A DNA stretch of 64,000 nt from GCA-2862585 sp965661345 (GTDB lineage Bacteria > Bacteroidota > Bacteroidia > Flavobacteriales > UBA7312). The notes beneath the pieces are model-generated. The model had not been told where the DNA came from. It did no database searches and saw only the letters and a program-made list of their open reading frames with translations. Location: contig CBFIDK010000004.1 of assembly GCA_965661345.1 (NCBI GenBank), forward strand, positions 1 through 64,000, written 5' to 3'. This document shows positions 39,256 to 48,077 of this stretch, in pieces (position 1 is the stretch's first letter; each line of letters opens with the position of its first letter). Made by a program: the position numbers and the translations under genes.

Positions 39256-40395
39256 ATGAATTTTTCACTTACTGAAGAACACAAAATGATTCGTGATGCA
39301 GCAAGGGACTTTGCGCAAACAGAGCTTTTACCTGGAGTAATTGATAGAGATGAACATCAGACTTTTCCTAAAGAACAGATACAAAAACTAGGAGAATTGG
39401 GGTTCATGGGAATGATGGTCGACCCCAAATATGGTGGAGGTGGAATGGATACCGTGTCTTACGTATTAGCAATGGAAGAACTTTCAAAGGTTGATGCTTC
39501 TGCTTCTGTGGTGGTTTCGGTTAACAATTCATTAGTGTGTTGGGGTTTAGAGAAATATGGTTCAGAAGAGCAAAAGCAAAAATACCTAGTGCCTTTAGCT
39601 AAAGGAGAAATTATTGGTGCTTTTTGTTTGTCAGAGCCTGAAGCAGGTAGCGATGCTACATCCCAAAAAACTACTGCTGTTGATATGGGTGACCATTACC
39701 TGTTGAACGGTACAAAAAACTGGATTACAAATGGAAATACAGCTTCAGTATATTTAGTTATTGCACAGACAGATCCCGAAAAAGGCCACAGAGGAATCAA
39801 TGCTCTGATTGTAGAAAAAGGTATGCCTGGTTTTGAAGTTGGGTTAAAAGAAAATAAACTAGGAATAAGAGGGTCAGATACTCATTCATTGCTATTTACT
39901 GACGTTAAAGTTCCAAAAGAAAATAGGATAGGAGAAGACGGGTTTGGCTTTAAATTCGCTATGTCTACTCTTTCAGGCGGACGTATAGGTATTGCCTCTC
40001 AAGCTTTAGGTATTGCATCAGGTGCTTATGAGTTATCTTTAGAATATTCTAAGCAACGAAAAGCATTTGGAAAGGCAATTCATGAACACCAAGCGGTAGC
40101 GTTTAAATTAGCGGATATGGCTACAGAAATTGAAGCCGCTCGATTACTTTGTTTAAAATCTGCTTGGCTAAAAGATAACGGCATGAATTTTGATAAAGAA
40201 AGTGCTATGGCAAAGGTGTTTGCCTCAGAGGTGGCAATGAAAACAACCACTGAAGCTGTTCAAATTCATGGTGGCTATGGCTTCGTAAAAGAATACCATG
40301 TGGAAAGATTAATGAGGGATGCAAAAATCACTCAAATTTATGAAGGAACTTCAGAAATTCAACGGGTCGTTATTTCGAGGTCAATTCTTAAATAA
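39256..40395 (+). CDS. acyl-CoA dehydrogenase
   Basis: 379 residues. FAD and substrate motifs: FCLSEPEAGSDA (about 122-133), ITNGNTASVYLVIA (about 155). The C-terminal signature QIHGGYGFVKEYHVERLMRD spans about 336-355, and the catalytic Glu is in QIYEGTSEIQ (about 362). Oxidises short- or branched-chain acyl-CoA and passes electrons to ETF. Start chosen from conserved MNFSLTEEH and the promoter position. Confidence 0.95.
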   Translation: MNFSLTEEHKMIRDAARDFAQTELLPGVIDRDEHQTFPKEQIQKLGELGFMGMMVDPKYGGGGMDTVSYVLAMEELSKVDASASVVVSVNNSLVCWGLEKYGSEEQKQKYLVPLAKGEIIGAFCLSEPEAGSDATSQKTTAVDMGDHYLLNGTKNWITNGNTASVYLVIAQTDPEKGHRGINALIVEKGMPGFEVGLKENKLGIRGSDTHSLLFTDVKVPKENRIGEDGFGFKFAMSTLSGGRIGIASQALGIASGAYELSLEYSKQRKAFGKAIHEHQAVAFKLADMATEIEAARLLCLKSAWLKDNGMNFDKESAMAKVFASEVAMKTTTEAVQIHGGYGFVKEYHVERLMRDAKITQIYEGTSEIQRVVISRSILK

Positions 40396-40433
40396 ATGAA
40401 TTGTTATATATTTAGAAAAAATTAAGTTTCATT

Positions 40434-42941
40434 ATGAAGAAAATTATTGTAATCGTATTATGCTTTATTGGACATATTAGCTACGGTCAGTCAGTAGAGC
40501 AAATGCAAAAATACATGAAGTTTGCACCATCTAATATGAGCGCTTCAGACATAAACCCTTCTGATATTCCTAGTGAAGATGTATTGAGGCAAATGGGCTT
40601 GAGTGAAAGCGAAATCTCTGAAGCTATGGATTACAAATTACAAAGGGGTAAATACAATCCTAACTTTATTGATTCTTCATCTGCTGAAATTAGTCAAATT
40701 CAATCTCGAAATTTTAATGAGTCATTAATCGACACCTTATTTTCGTTCAATGATTCCATTCAATATCCAGCAGCAAAAATATATGGTCAGAATTTCTTTA
40801 GAAATAACAGTATAAACTTTTTTACTAGGTCTTATGATAATCAAGCGCCAAAAAATTATCTACTTGCTGAAGGGGATGAGCTAACAATTTCTATCTGGGG
40901 TATTTCTGAACACAGCGAAGTAGTCGTGGTTAATGATAAAGGCTATATCTCTACCAAACATGCCGGTCGAATATATGTAGCATCTAAAACCCTTGAGTCT
41001 GTCAAATCGCTTGTAAAAGACAGGATGAGTTCATTTTTCGATTTAAGGAAATCTCAGTTTGATTTAACGTTGAATTACTCTAGAGTTATAAGTGTAAATA
41101 TTGTTGGAGAAGTCTTTAATCCAGGTTCGTATTCTATTCCTGCATTAAATACCGCATTCAATGCTTTAATTGCTGCTGGTGGTCCAAACCAAATTGGTTC
41201 GGTTAGAAATATTTACCTCATTAGAGATGGCGAAACAGTTGATTCATTAGACGTATATAAATTTTTGTTCGATGCCGATAAATCTCAAGATCTATTTATG
41301 CAGAACAACGATTACCTATATGTGCCTTCAGCTGAAAATGTAGTTGAGTTGAAAGGTGAGGTAAATAAACCCTATTCTTATGAGGTTAAGCAAGGCGATA
41401 AATTAATTGACCTTATCAAATATGCAGGTGGTTTTACCAAGTTGGCTTACAAGAACGGTATTGCAGTAAGTAGAATTGACGGGAATTCAATTAAGACCAT
41501 TACTGTTGATGAAGTCGGGTCTAAGAATTTATCATTAAAAAATGGCGATGAAATTATGGTCAATAGTATTCAAGGAATACCATCAGATTTAGTATACATT
41601 CATACGTCGACTGGTGTTAGTGGTGAATACCAATTGTCTAGTGGTGAAAGAGTCTACGATATGTTACTGAAATCTAACTCTTTGTCAGAAGATTTGTTTT
41701 TAGAGTCGGCATATTTAGTAAGAACATCAGCCGACGATTATTCTAAGGAATATTTAATACTCGACATTGCATCAATAGTCGATAATCCCAATTCAGCATC
41801 CAATATTTTGATTGAAGAATACGATGAGATTTTCTTTCTTTCTAAAAGAGATTATATGGATGAATTTGAGGTTTCAATTACAGGAGGTGTAAGAATACCA
41901 AACACCTTCTCTTTTGGCGAGGGGTTAAATTTGTCAGACCTGATTATTATGTCTGGGGGTTTAGTGCAAGAGTCGGCAGGGGCTAAAATTGATATATCAA
42001 GAATAGCGGATTATGATGCTGAAACTAATATTTTGAAAGCTAAAAGAACGGTTGTTCGTTCTTTTAAAATATCTGATAATGGTGAATTAGATGATGAAGC
42101 CGCTAATTTTATGCTTGAACCCTATGATCAGGTAGCTGTGAGAATTAACCCTGATTATGAAGAAGTAAGAACCGTTGTTATTACGGGTGAAGTTGAGTAT
42201 CCTGGAGTTTACTCTTTAAAATCAAAAGATGAAACAATTGTTGATTTAATTTTAAGAGCTGGAGGAATCAAAAGTACAGGCGATGATAATGCAATCAACA
42301 TGTATAGAATGATGGAGATTGAGGAGAAGCCTAATGATGAAATAGACTTTTATAATGACGATGAAGAAATTGTAAATGGTTTCTTTTCGGATGGAGAGTT
42401 TGTTCAGATTATTCCCTTTAATGAAGAAAAGTCAGCGCCAGTTAACAATATTGAAAAAACATACATAAAAAAATATATGCCTGTTCATTTAAATCTTGAT
42501 AAGGCATTAAAGTATAGAAAATCAAGATATAATATTGTTTTGCACGATTTAGATAGTATTAATATTCCACAAACTCAGGATTTAGTTGCAATTACTGGCG
42601 CACTTTCAAATTTTGAAGAAACATCCATTTCCGTTCCGTTTATGGAAAGAAGAGCTAACTATTACATTAATAATTTTGCTGGAGGCTTTTCGAAACATAA
42701 TGTAAAATCTAATACATTGGTTATTTCTCCATCTGGATCTGTATCTAAAGCTAAAGATTTCGGCTTGTTTATTCTATACCCAAGAGTTGAAAAAGGTTCA
42801 ACCATTAAAGTTACTGAAGATGTTAAGATTAAAAGGCAAAAACCCGAACCAGTTGATTGGACACGAATTTTAGAAGGTACAATCACCAAGATATCTGCTA
42901 TAACCTCTTTGTATATTCTTTATTTATCTAGACAACAATAA
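40434..42941 (+). CDS. polysaccharide export outer-membrane protein with multiple SLBB domains
   Basis: 835 residues. Signal peptide 1-19. Poly-export domain at about 142-230 (NYLLAEGDELTISIWG). Several SLBB/ligand domains follow: VNIVGEVFNPGSYS, VELKGEVNKPYSYEV, VSITGGVRIPNTFSF, VVITGEVEYPGVYSL and one near the end. A final hydrophobic stretch at about 815-832. Wza-like channel for exopolysaccharide or capsule, much longer than E. coli Wza (379 residues), as is common in Bacteroidota. Followed 4 nt later by a chain-length protein. Confidence 0.85.
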   Translation: MKKIIVIVLCFIGHISYGQSVEQMQKYMKFAPSNMSASDINPSDIPSEDVLRQMGLSESEISEAMDYKLQRGKYNPNFIDSSSAEISQIQSRNFNESLIDTLFSFNDSIQYPAAKIYGQNFFRNNSINFFTRSYDNQAPKNYLLAEGDELTISIWGISEHSEVVVVNDKGYISTKHAGRIYVASKTLESVKSLVKDRMSSFFDLRKSQFDLTLNYSRVISVNIVGEVFNPGSYSIPALNTAFNALIAAGGPNQIGSVRNIYLIRDGETVDSLDVYKFLFDADKSQDLFMQNNDYLYVPSAENVVELKGEVNKPYSYEVKQGDKLIDLIKYAGGFTKLAYKNGIAVSRIDGNSIKTITVDEVGSKNLSLKNGDEIMVNSIQGIPSDLVYIHTSTGVSGEYQLSSGERVYDMLLKSNSLSEDLFLESAYLVRTSADDYSKEYLILDIASIVDNPNSASNILIEEYDEIFFLSKRDYMDEFEVSITGGVRIPNTFSFGEGLNLSDLIIMSGGLVQESAGAKIDISRIADYDAETNILKAKRTVVRSFKISDNGELDDEAANFMLEPYDQVAVRINPDYEEVRTVVITGEVEYPGVYSLKSKDETIVDLILRAGGIKSTGDDNAINMYRMMEIEEKPNDEIDFYNDDEEIVNGFFSDGEFVQIIPFNEEKSAPVNNIEKTYIKKYMPVHLNLDKALKYRKSRYNIVLHDLDSINIPQTQDLVAITGALSNFEETSISVPFMERRANYYINNFAGGFSKHNVKSNTLVISPSGSVSKAKDFGLFILYPRVEKGSTIKVTEDVKIKRQKPEPVDWTRILEGTITKISAITSLYILYLSRQQ

Positions 42942-42945
42942 ATTA

Positions 42946-43989
42946 ATGGAAGAAAATATTGACGAAATTCGATTAAAAGATGTGATTCTTAAGATGGTTT
43001 ATTTTAAGAATTTATTAAAGAGCAAATTTATTTTCATCATTGGCTTTACATTTCTCTTTGGTTTTCTAGGAGTAATTTACTCAATCCTTAAAACCCAGTC
43101 ATATACCGCAGAATTAACCTTTGTAGTGGATGAAAGTCAAGAGTCATCATCAAGTTTAGGTGCTGTCTCAGGAATAGCGAGTCAGTTTGGGTTAAATCTA
43201 GGTGGTTCTTCTAATGGTACGTTTAGTCAGGCTAATATTCAAGAATTGTTAATCTCTAAAAGAGTAGTGCATCAAGCAATTCTACAAAATGGAACTATCA
43301 ACGACAAAGACGATTTACTTATCAATCATTTTCTGGATATCAATGATTACAGGCTGTCATGGCAAGACGAAATGGAAGACTTTAGTTTCCCGCCAAAAAT
43401 TTCAGACTTTACGTTCCAGCATGATAGTATAATTAATATTGTTTATACTGATTTGGTAAACAATAGCATTTCCACAATTCTTGAAGATGAGAGTAATATT
43501 TTTAAAATCAGTTGCACTTCATCCGACGAGAAATTTGCCAAGTTATTAACTGAGTCTTTAGCACAAAAGCTCGAAGAGTATTATACCAAATTTCAAACCG
43601 CTAAATCAGAAAGTACTTTATCACTGTTGTCGTTTAGAGCAGATTCAGTATTAAACGAGCTAAAAACTGCAGAGTATAGATACGCTTCACATAAAGATTC
43701 TAATTTTGGTGTGCAACGTGCAAAGGGTTTGCTAGATGAAATAAGGCTTAAACGTGATGTTCAGATTTTGAACATTATGTATGGAGAGATTGTAAAAAAT
43801 TTAGAACTTTCTAAGTTTACATTGATAAATAATAAACCACTTCTAAATATTATAGATACGCCAAGATTACCGCTTATTGGAAATAAAATTTCTACAGTAA
43901 AAGCGTTTATTCTTTTTTCTATTTTAGGTGTATTTATTGTATGTTTTTTCTTGATTTTCAGACAAGTAATAACAGATGAACTAAAGTAA
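42946..43989 (+). CDS. Wzz-like chain-length/polysaccharide co-polymerase protein
   Basis: 347 residues. Membrane segments at about 28-48 (FIFIIGFTFLFGFLGVIYSI) and 318-340 (AFILFSILGVFIVCFFLIF), with a large periplasmic helical part between them (LNELKTAEYRYASHKDSN). This is the Wzz topology. No tyrosine kinase domain is fused. Works with the SLBB export protein encoded before it. Its stop overlaps the convergent murF stop by 9 nt. Confidence 0.8.
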   Translation: MEENIDEIRLKDVILKMVYFKNLLKSKFIFIIGFTFLFGFLGVIYSILKTQSYTAELTFVVDESQESSSSLGAVSGIASQFGLNLGGSSNGTFSQANIQELLISKRVVHQAILQNGTINDKDDLLINHFLDINDYRLSWQDEMEDFSFPPKISDFTFQHDSIINIVYTDLVNNSISTILEDESNIFKISCTSSDEKFAKLLTESLAQKLEEYYTKFQTAKSESTLSLLSFRADSVLNELKTAEYRYASHKDSNFGVQRAKGLLDEIRLKRDVQILNIMYGEIVKNLELSKFTLINNKPLLNIIDTPRLPLIGNKISTVKAFILFSILGVFIVCFFLIFRQVITDELK

Positions 43990-45231
43990 ATCTTTGAGTT
44001 CCTCTAATTTTATTCCCCTTGACCCTTTTAGTAAAATAAAATAGTCCTTGAAGGATTTTTCTTTAATCCACTTTTGAGCTTCATAAACATCTGTAAAATG
44101 AGGGAATGAGTGAGAACATTTTCCGAATTCTGTTCCAATAAGTATAGCCTCTGATTGCGTTTCACTCAACTCATCAATAATTTTTTGATGCTCATGTATC
44201 GAAACCTCACCAAGTTCAAGCATATCGCCTAAAATAAAGAGTTTTTTAGCACTTTTTATAGAGTAGAAAGATTCGATTGCCTTGATCATACTTGTGGGGT
44301 TGGCATTATAATAGTCGATGATTAATGAATTGCCTTTAATTGTACTTTCAAGCTGTGAACGATTGTTTTGTGGGGTATAGTTTTCGATTGCAGATTTTAT
44401 ATCTTCAAAAGAAACATCAAAATACAGACCTATGGAAATTGCCGCTTGTATATTTGTGCAATTATAGCTACCTATTAATTTTGAGGTTATAATTATATCA
44501 AAGCATTTTACAGATGCAAATGGACTGCCATCGTTATGTTCATCCGTCAAATATTCAACTTTATTAATAGTAGTTGAGATACTCTGAAGCAGCTTATCTT
44601 CTTTATTTATAAATAGTGTTCCTGAGTGTTTTTTTATGTAGTCATACAGTTCTTTCTTTGTTTTGGTAACACCTTCAACGCTTCCAAAACCTTCAAGATG
44701 TGCCTTTCCTATATTGGTAATAATACCGTAGTTAACATCAGCGATTTCTGAAAGCAGTTTTATTTCGTTTTGATGATTTGCACCCATTTCAACGATCAAA
44801 AATTCTGTCTTTAAATCGGCACTCAGTACTGTTAATGGTACTCCTATATGGTTGTTTAGGTTTCCTTGTGTACACACTACATCGTATTTTTGCGCTAGCA
44901 CTGCATTTATGAGTTCCTTTGTAGTGGTTTTTCCATTTGTTCCTGTTATTCCTAAAACAGGACAGTTTAAATGGCTACGGTGAAAGCTTGCTAACTGGTG
45001 AAGGCAATGTAATACGTTTTCAACAAGAATATAGTCAGAGTTAATAGCATATTGTTCTTCGTCTATCACCGCTAACTTTGCGCCTTTAGAAATAGCGTCT
45101 TTGGCAAATTCATTACCATTAAAATTAGCACCTTTTAATGCGAAAAAAATAGAATCAGCAGATATATTTCTAGTATCAGTTGATATTCCTGAAGAGTTTA
45201 AAAATAGCTGATGAAGTTTATTTAATTCCAT
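43981..45231 (-). CDS. murF: UDP-MurNAc-tripeptide:D-Ala-D-Ala ligase
   Basis: 416 residues from ATG 45231; an upstream ATG at 45249 is inside the gldJ terminator. Mur ligase motifs: GITGTNGKTTTKEL (about 96-109), VEMGANHQNEIK (about 148), and IDYYNANPTSM (about 308). Adds D-Ala-D-Ala to the peptidoglycan precursor. Follows gldJ, as seen in other Flavobacteria. Confidence 0.95.
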   Translation of the reverse strand: MELNKLHQLFLNSSGISTDTRNISADSIFFALKGANFNGNEFAKDAISKGAKLAVIDEEQYAINSDYILVENVLHCLHQLASFHRSHLNCPVLGITGTNGKTTTKELINAVLAQKYDVVCTQGNLNNHIGVPLTVLSADLKTEFLIVEMGANHQNEIKLLSEIADVNYGIITNIGKAHLEGFGSVEGVTKTKKELYDYIKKHSGTLFINKEDKLLQSISTTINKVEYLTDEHNDGSPFASVKCFDIIITSKLIGSYNCTNIQAAISIGLYFDVSFEDIKSAIENYTPQNNRSQLESTIKGNSLIIDYYNANPTSMIKAIESFYSIKSAKKLFILGDMLELGEVSIHEHQKIIDELSETQSEAILIGTEFGKCSHSFPHFTDVYEAQKWIKEKSFKDYFILLKGSRGIKLEELKDLL

Positions 45232-45237
45232 TTCATA

Positions 45238-45264
45238 AAAAAACCCCAATAAAAAATTGGGGTT
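45238..45264 (-). terminator. terminator between gldJ and murF
   Basis: Stem AAACCCCAAT / ATTGGGGTTT with an A-rich loop and a T run on the minus strand. It reaches within 7 nt of the murF start. Confidence 0.75.
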
Positions 45265-45282
45265 TAATTGATTTAAAAAATA

Positions 45283-46857
45283 TTATTGTCTGTCGTAATA
45301 ACCGTTAGCTTTGTTCCAGTCTACGGGTCTACGTTGGTTTTCTTTTAGATTACTTGTAGGTGGGCCTAATCTATCCATAGCACATCTGAACCCAATGTAA
45401 TTGGTGGATTGCTTTTGATCTAAAAATCTTCTAGTACCAGGAATCATCCAGTATGCTCTGTCCTTAAATGAACCTCCCTTATAAACTCTAGTTTGGTCAG
45501 ATATTAGAGACGTTTGGTTGAGTTCGTAAACTTGATTAGTTGTGTTGTCTTCAGAGTCTTCTAACCAATCTTGTGCAGGAGAATTAACTTTAGAATCATA
45601 GTCACCATCTAAATAGTTGATGTTGTCTGATTTACTATAGTTTCTTCTATTGATATTTTCCTCAACAGTCTCTGCTCTTTTAATAATATTACCAAGACTA
45701 TCTTTTTCAACGATGAATCGGTCTTCGTCTCTTTCCCATGTTTCAAAGACATTACCTCTGAATGGATTCATATCAGTAGTATTAGGATCTACTAATGGAC
45801 GGTAGATGTCCATAACCCATTCTGATACGTTTCCAGCCATATTATATAGACCGTATTCGTTTGGCCAATAGCTTATTACAGGAGCAGTTTTATCTGCGTT
45901 GTCGTTAAGTTTTCCTGCAGTACCCATGTTATCACCACGTCCTCTTTTGAAGTTAGCAACAATTTCACCTTTGTTTCTTTTCGATGGGTTTCTTACGCCA
46001 TCACCATTCCAAGGATAGATTTTTCTTTCTCCAACATTTTCTTTTTCAGTGTTTCCGACTAAAGCTAGAGCTGCAAATTCCCACTCAGCTTCTGTTGGTA
46101 GTCTAAAGCTTGGCAATAAGACACCGTCAGTTTCTTGTACTCCTCTAACTGCATTTTTATCTCTACCAGCCTTTTTGTCATAGGCGTGAATACCAAGTTT
46201 TAAGTTAGGCAATTGTCTTCTAATTCGTCCTTCATACTGCCCCATCTTGTATGCGTCAGTATTGAATACGTTTTCATCTACTTGTTCCGGATCTTCCCAT
46301 AGGTAACCGTTATCGATAAGAATTCTTTCGTTTACTCTGTCAGTTCTCCAAGCACAATAGTCCATAGCTTGTTCCCAATTTACACCAACCACAGGATAGT
46401 CGTTGAATGCAGGGTGTCTTAAATAGCTACGAACGTATGGTTCGTTATAAGATAGTTTATCTCTCCATACATTAGTATCAGGCAATGCTTTCCAGTATAC
46501 CTCAGGATAAGAACCATTATCATAATTTGAACCGTAAACTCTTTCAATCCAGAACAAATATTCTAAATAGTCAATATTTCTTACCTCAGTTTCATCCATG
46601 TAAAATGAAGAAACAGTAACTGTTTTAGGGACATTGTTCCAATCGTATTGAACATCTTGTTCAACGCGACCCATTGTGAAAGATCCACCTTCAACAAATA
46701 CCATTCCAGAAGGAGTAATTTGCTCTGTGTAATTAGATGATACTTCAAATCCACCATGTTTTGGATCATTATAATTCCATCCAGTTGTTTTCGACTTTTC
46801 TTTGCTGCATCCGAAAAAGACTGCCAGAGAAAGAATAAGTAATAATTGATTTTTCAT
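45283..46857 (-). CDS. gldJ: gliding motility/T9SS lipoprotein GldJ
   Basis: 524 residues. Lipobox FFGC (Cys about 17). The region GWNYNDPKHGGFEVSSNY (about 27-44) and the FGE-sulfatase/SUMF1-type domain with FVEGGSFTMGRVEQDV, SFYMDETEVRN, YPVVGVNWEQAMDYCAWRTD, EWEFAALAL and NMAGNVSEWVMD match GldJ rather than the shorter GldK. GldJ is an outer-membrane lipoprotein needed for gliding and type IX secretion. It is preceded by a porP-type gene (31-nt gap) and is near porU and porV, a normal T9SS neighbourhood. Confidence 0.9.
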   Translation of the reverse strand: MKNQLLLILSLAVFFGCSKEKSKTTGWNYNDPKHGGFEVSSNYTEQITPSGMVFVEGGSFTMGRVEQDVQYDWNNVPKTVTVSSFYMDETEVRNIDYLEYLFWIERVYGSNYDNGSYPEVYWKALPDTNVWRDKLSYNEPYVRSYLRHPAFNDYPVVGVNWEQAMDYCAWRTDRVNERILIDNGYLWEDPEQVDENVFNTDAYKMGQYEGRIRRQLPNLKLGIHAYDKKAGRDKNAVRGVQETDGVLLPSFRLPTEAEWEFAALALVGNTEKENVGERKIYPWNGDGVRNPSKRNKGEIVANFKRGRGDNMGTAGKLNDNADKTAPVISYWPNEYGLYNMAGNVSEWVMDIYRPLVDPNTTDMNPFRGNVFETWERDEDRFIVEKDSLGNIIKRAETVEENINRRNYSKSDNINYLDGDYDSKVNSPAQDWLEDSEDNTTNQVYELNQTSLISDQTRVYKGGSFKDRAYWMIPGTRRFLDQKQSTNYIGFRCAMDRLGPPTSNLKENQRRPVDWNKANGYYDRQ

Positions 46858-46887
46858 AATTTAAATGGTTTTCTGAATCTTTAATAA

Positions 46888-47910
46888 CTAGAAATTAGGG
46901 CAATTTATTGTTTCAAACGCTTTGCCTTTAAATCGACAAGGCAGTTTGTAAGCAATTGATATTTCGTGCGCTCCTTGAGTATTACTGTTGTTAAGGTCTG
47001 AAATTGTAACGTCATAGCTGTATCCAAATTTCCAAGAGCTTTGTTCTATTCCTAGTAGTATGATGAATGCATCAAAATTTTCAGCACTTTGTCTCAACCA
47101 AAGTCCTCCAACTATAGGACCTTTGATAACGTACATACCATAGTTTAACTGCATAAAGTCTTGTTGTTTCTGGAATAATATGTTTGGAGATAGAAGAGCA
47201 GCATTTTTTGGTCTTGTACCAGAGTTAGTTCTATAAGTTCCAAATCTATTGAGTGGAAACGTTGCTCCTATATTACCAGTTATTTTCATAGGTAAACGGC
47301 TTTCACCAATAAACCCTTGATCTGGACGTGTGATGTGATGGGCAGCAAATCCAAAATAATAGTCGAACTGATTGTTGGCATTACCAAAACCCATGAATCC
47401 AGCGGCAAAATCTGTAAAGCCGTTGTTGTCAGCATAATTAACGATGTCCTCGTTGGTAGGATAGATGAAACCTTGAACTGGGTCAATCATATCGCCAAAT
47501 GTTAAGCTACCCCAGTCAATTCCTAATTGTCTGTAGGCCGCTTCAAAACCAGCGTTAATATTTAATTTTTTATTTACCTGAAGTCTGTAAGCGTAACTCG
47601 CACTGATGTGTGTAGTATTAAGGTTGCCTGCACCTGCGTAATCTTTAGCTACTGCGAATCCTAAACCACCTCCTAGCTTATCTATATATTGGTCATATGA
47701 AGCACTGTAAGTAACATATGTTTTTCCAATACCTGGCCACTGATTTCTATGGTTAAAAATTACTCTTGGACAAATATTAGTTCCTGCCATTGCAGGATTA
47801 AGGTATAGTGGGTTTGCAAAGAATTGACTAAAAGCAGGGTCTTGCGCTTTTGCATCGTTGTAGATACCTGCTAAAAGAGAGAAGCTCAACAAAAATATTA
47901 TTTTCTTCAT
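46888..47910 (-). CDS. PorP/SprF family T9SS outer-membrane protein
   Basis: 340 residues from ATG 47910. Signal peptide, then QDPAFSQFFANPLYLNPAMAG (one residue over the limit if joined further; only the start of the mature protein is given). This is the hallmark of PorP/SprF proteins, followed by a beta-barrel with NHRNQWPGIG and GLWLRQS. These proteins interact with adhesin C-termini or the PorK/N ring. A -7 box at 47938-47945 excludes the longer start at 47970. Confidence 0.9.
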   Translation of the reverse strand: MKKIIFLLSFSLLAGIYNDAKAQDPAFSQFFANPLYLNPAMAGTNICPRVIFNHRNQWPGIGKTYVTYSASYDQYIDKLGGGLGFAVAKDYAGAGNLNTTHISASYAYRLQVNKKLNINAGFEAAYRQLGIDWGSLTFGDMIDPVQGFIYPTNEDIVNYADNNGFTDFAAGFMGFGNANNQFDYYFGFAAHHITRPDQGFIGESRLPMKITGNIGATFPLNRFGTYRTNSGTRPKNAALLSPNILFQKQQDFMQLNYGMYVIKGPIVGGLWLRQSAENFDAFIILLGIEQSSWKFGYSYDVTISDLNNSNTQGAHEISIAYKLPCRFKGKAFETINCPNF

Positions 47911-47937
47911 TCGACTATATAAATAGTTACTAGCTAA

Positions 47938-47945
47938 CAAAAATA
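47938..47945 (-). promoter_or_regulatory. -7 box of the porP-type/gldJ operon
   Basis: TATTTTTG on the minus strand, 27 nt before ATG 47910. Confidence 0.5.
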
Positions 47946-48053
47946 TAAAAATATTCTTATGAACTTTCATCCAACAGAATATTAAATAATAATATTTAAC
48001 AAAATTACGTTTTAATGCATATCAAGTCGTGAGTGACATAATAAATTTAGTAG

Positions 48054-48061
48054 TAAATTTG
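48054..48061 (+). promoter_or_regulatory. -7 box of porU
   Basis: TAAATTTG, 16 nt before ATG 48078. Divergent from the porP-type promoter. Confidence 0.5.
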
Positions 48062-48077
48062 AACTTCAATAGGCAGT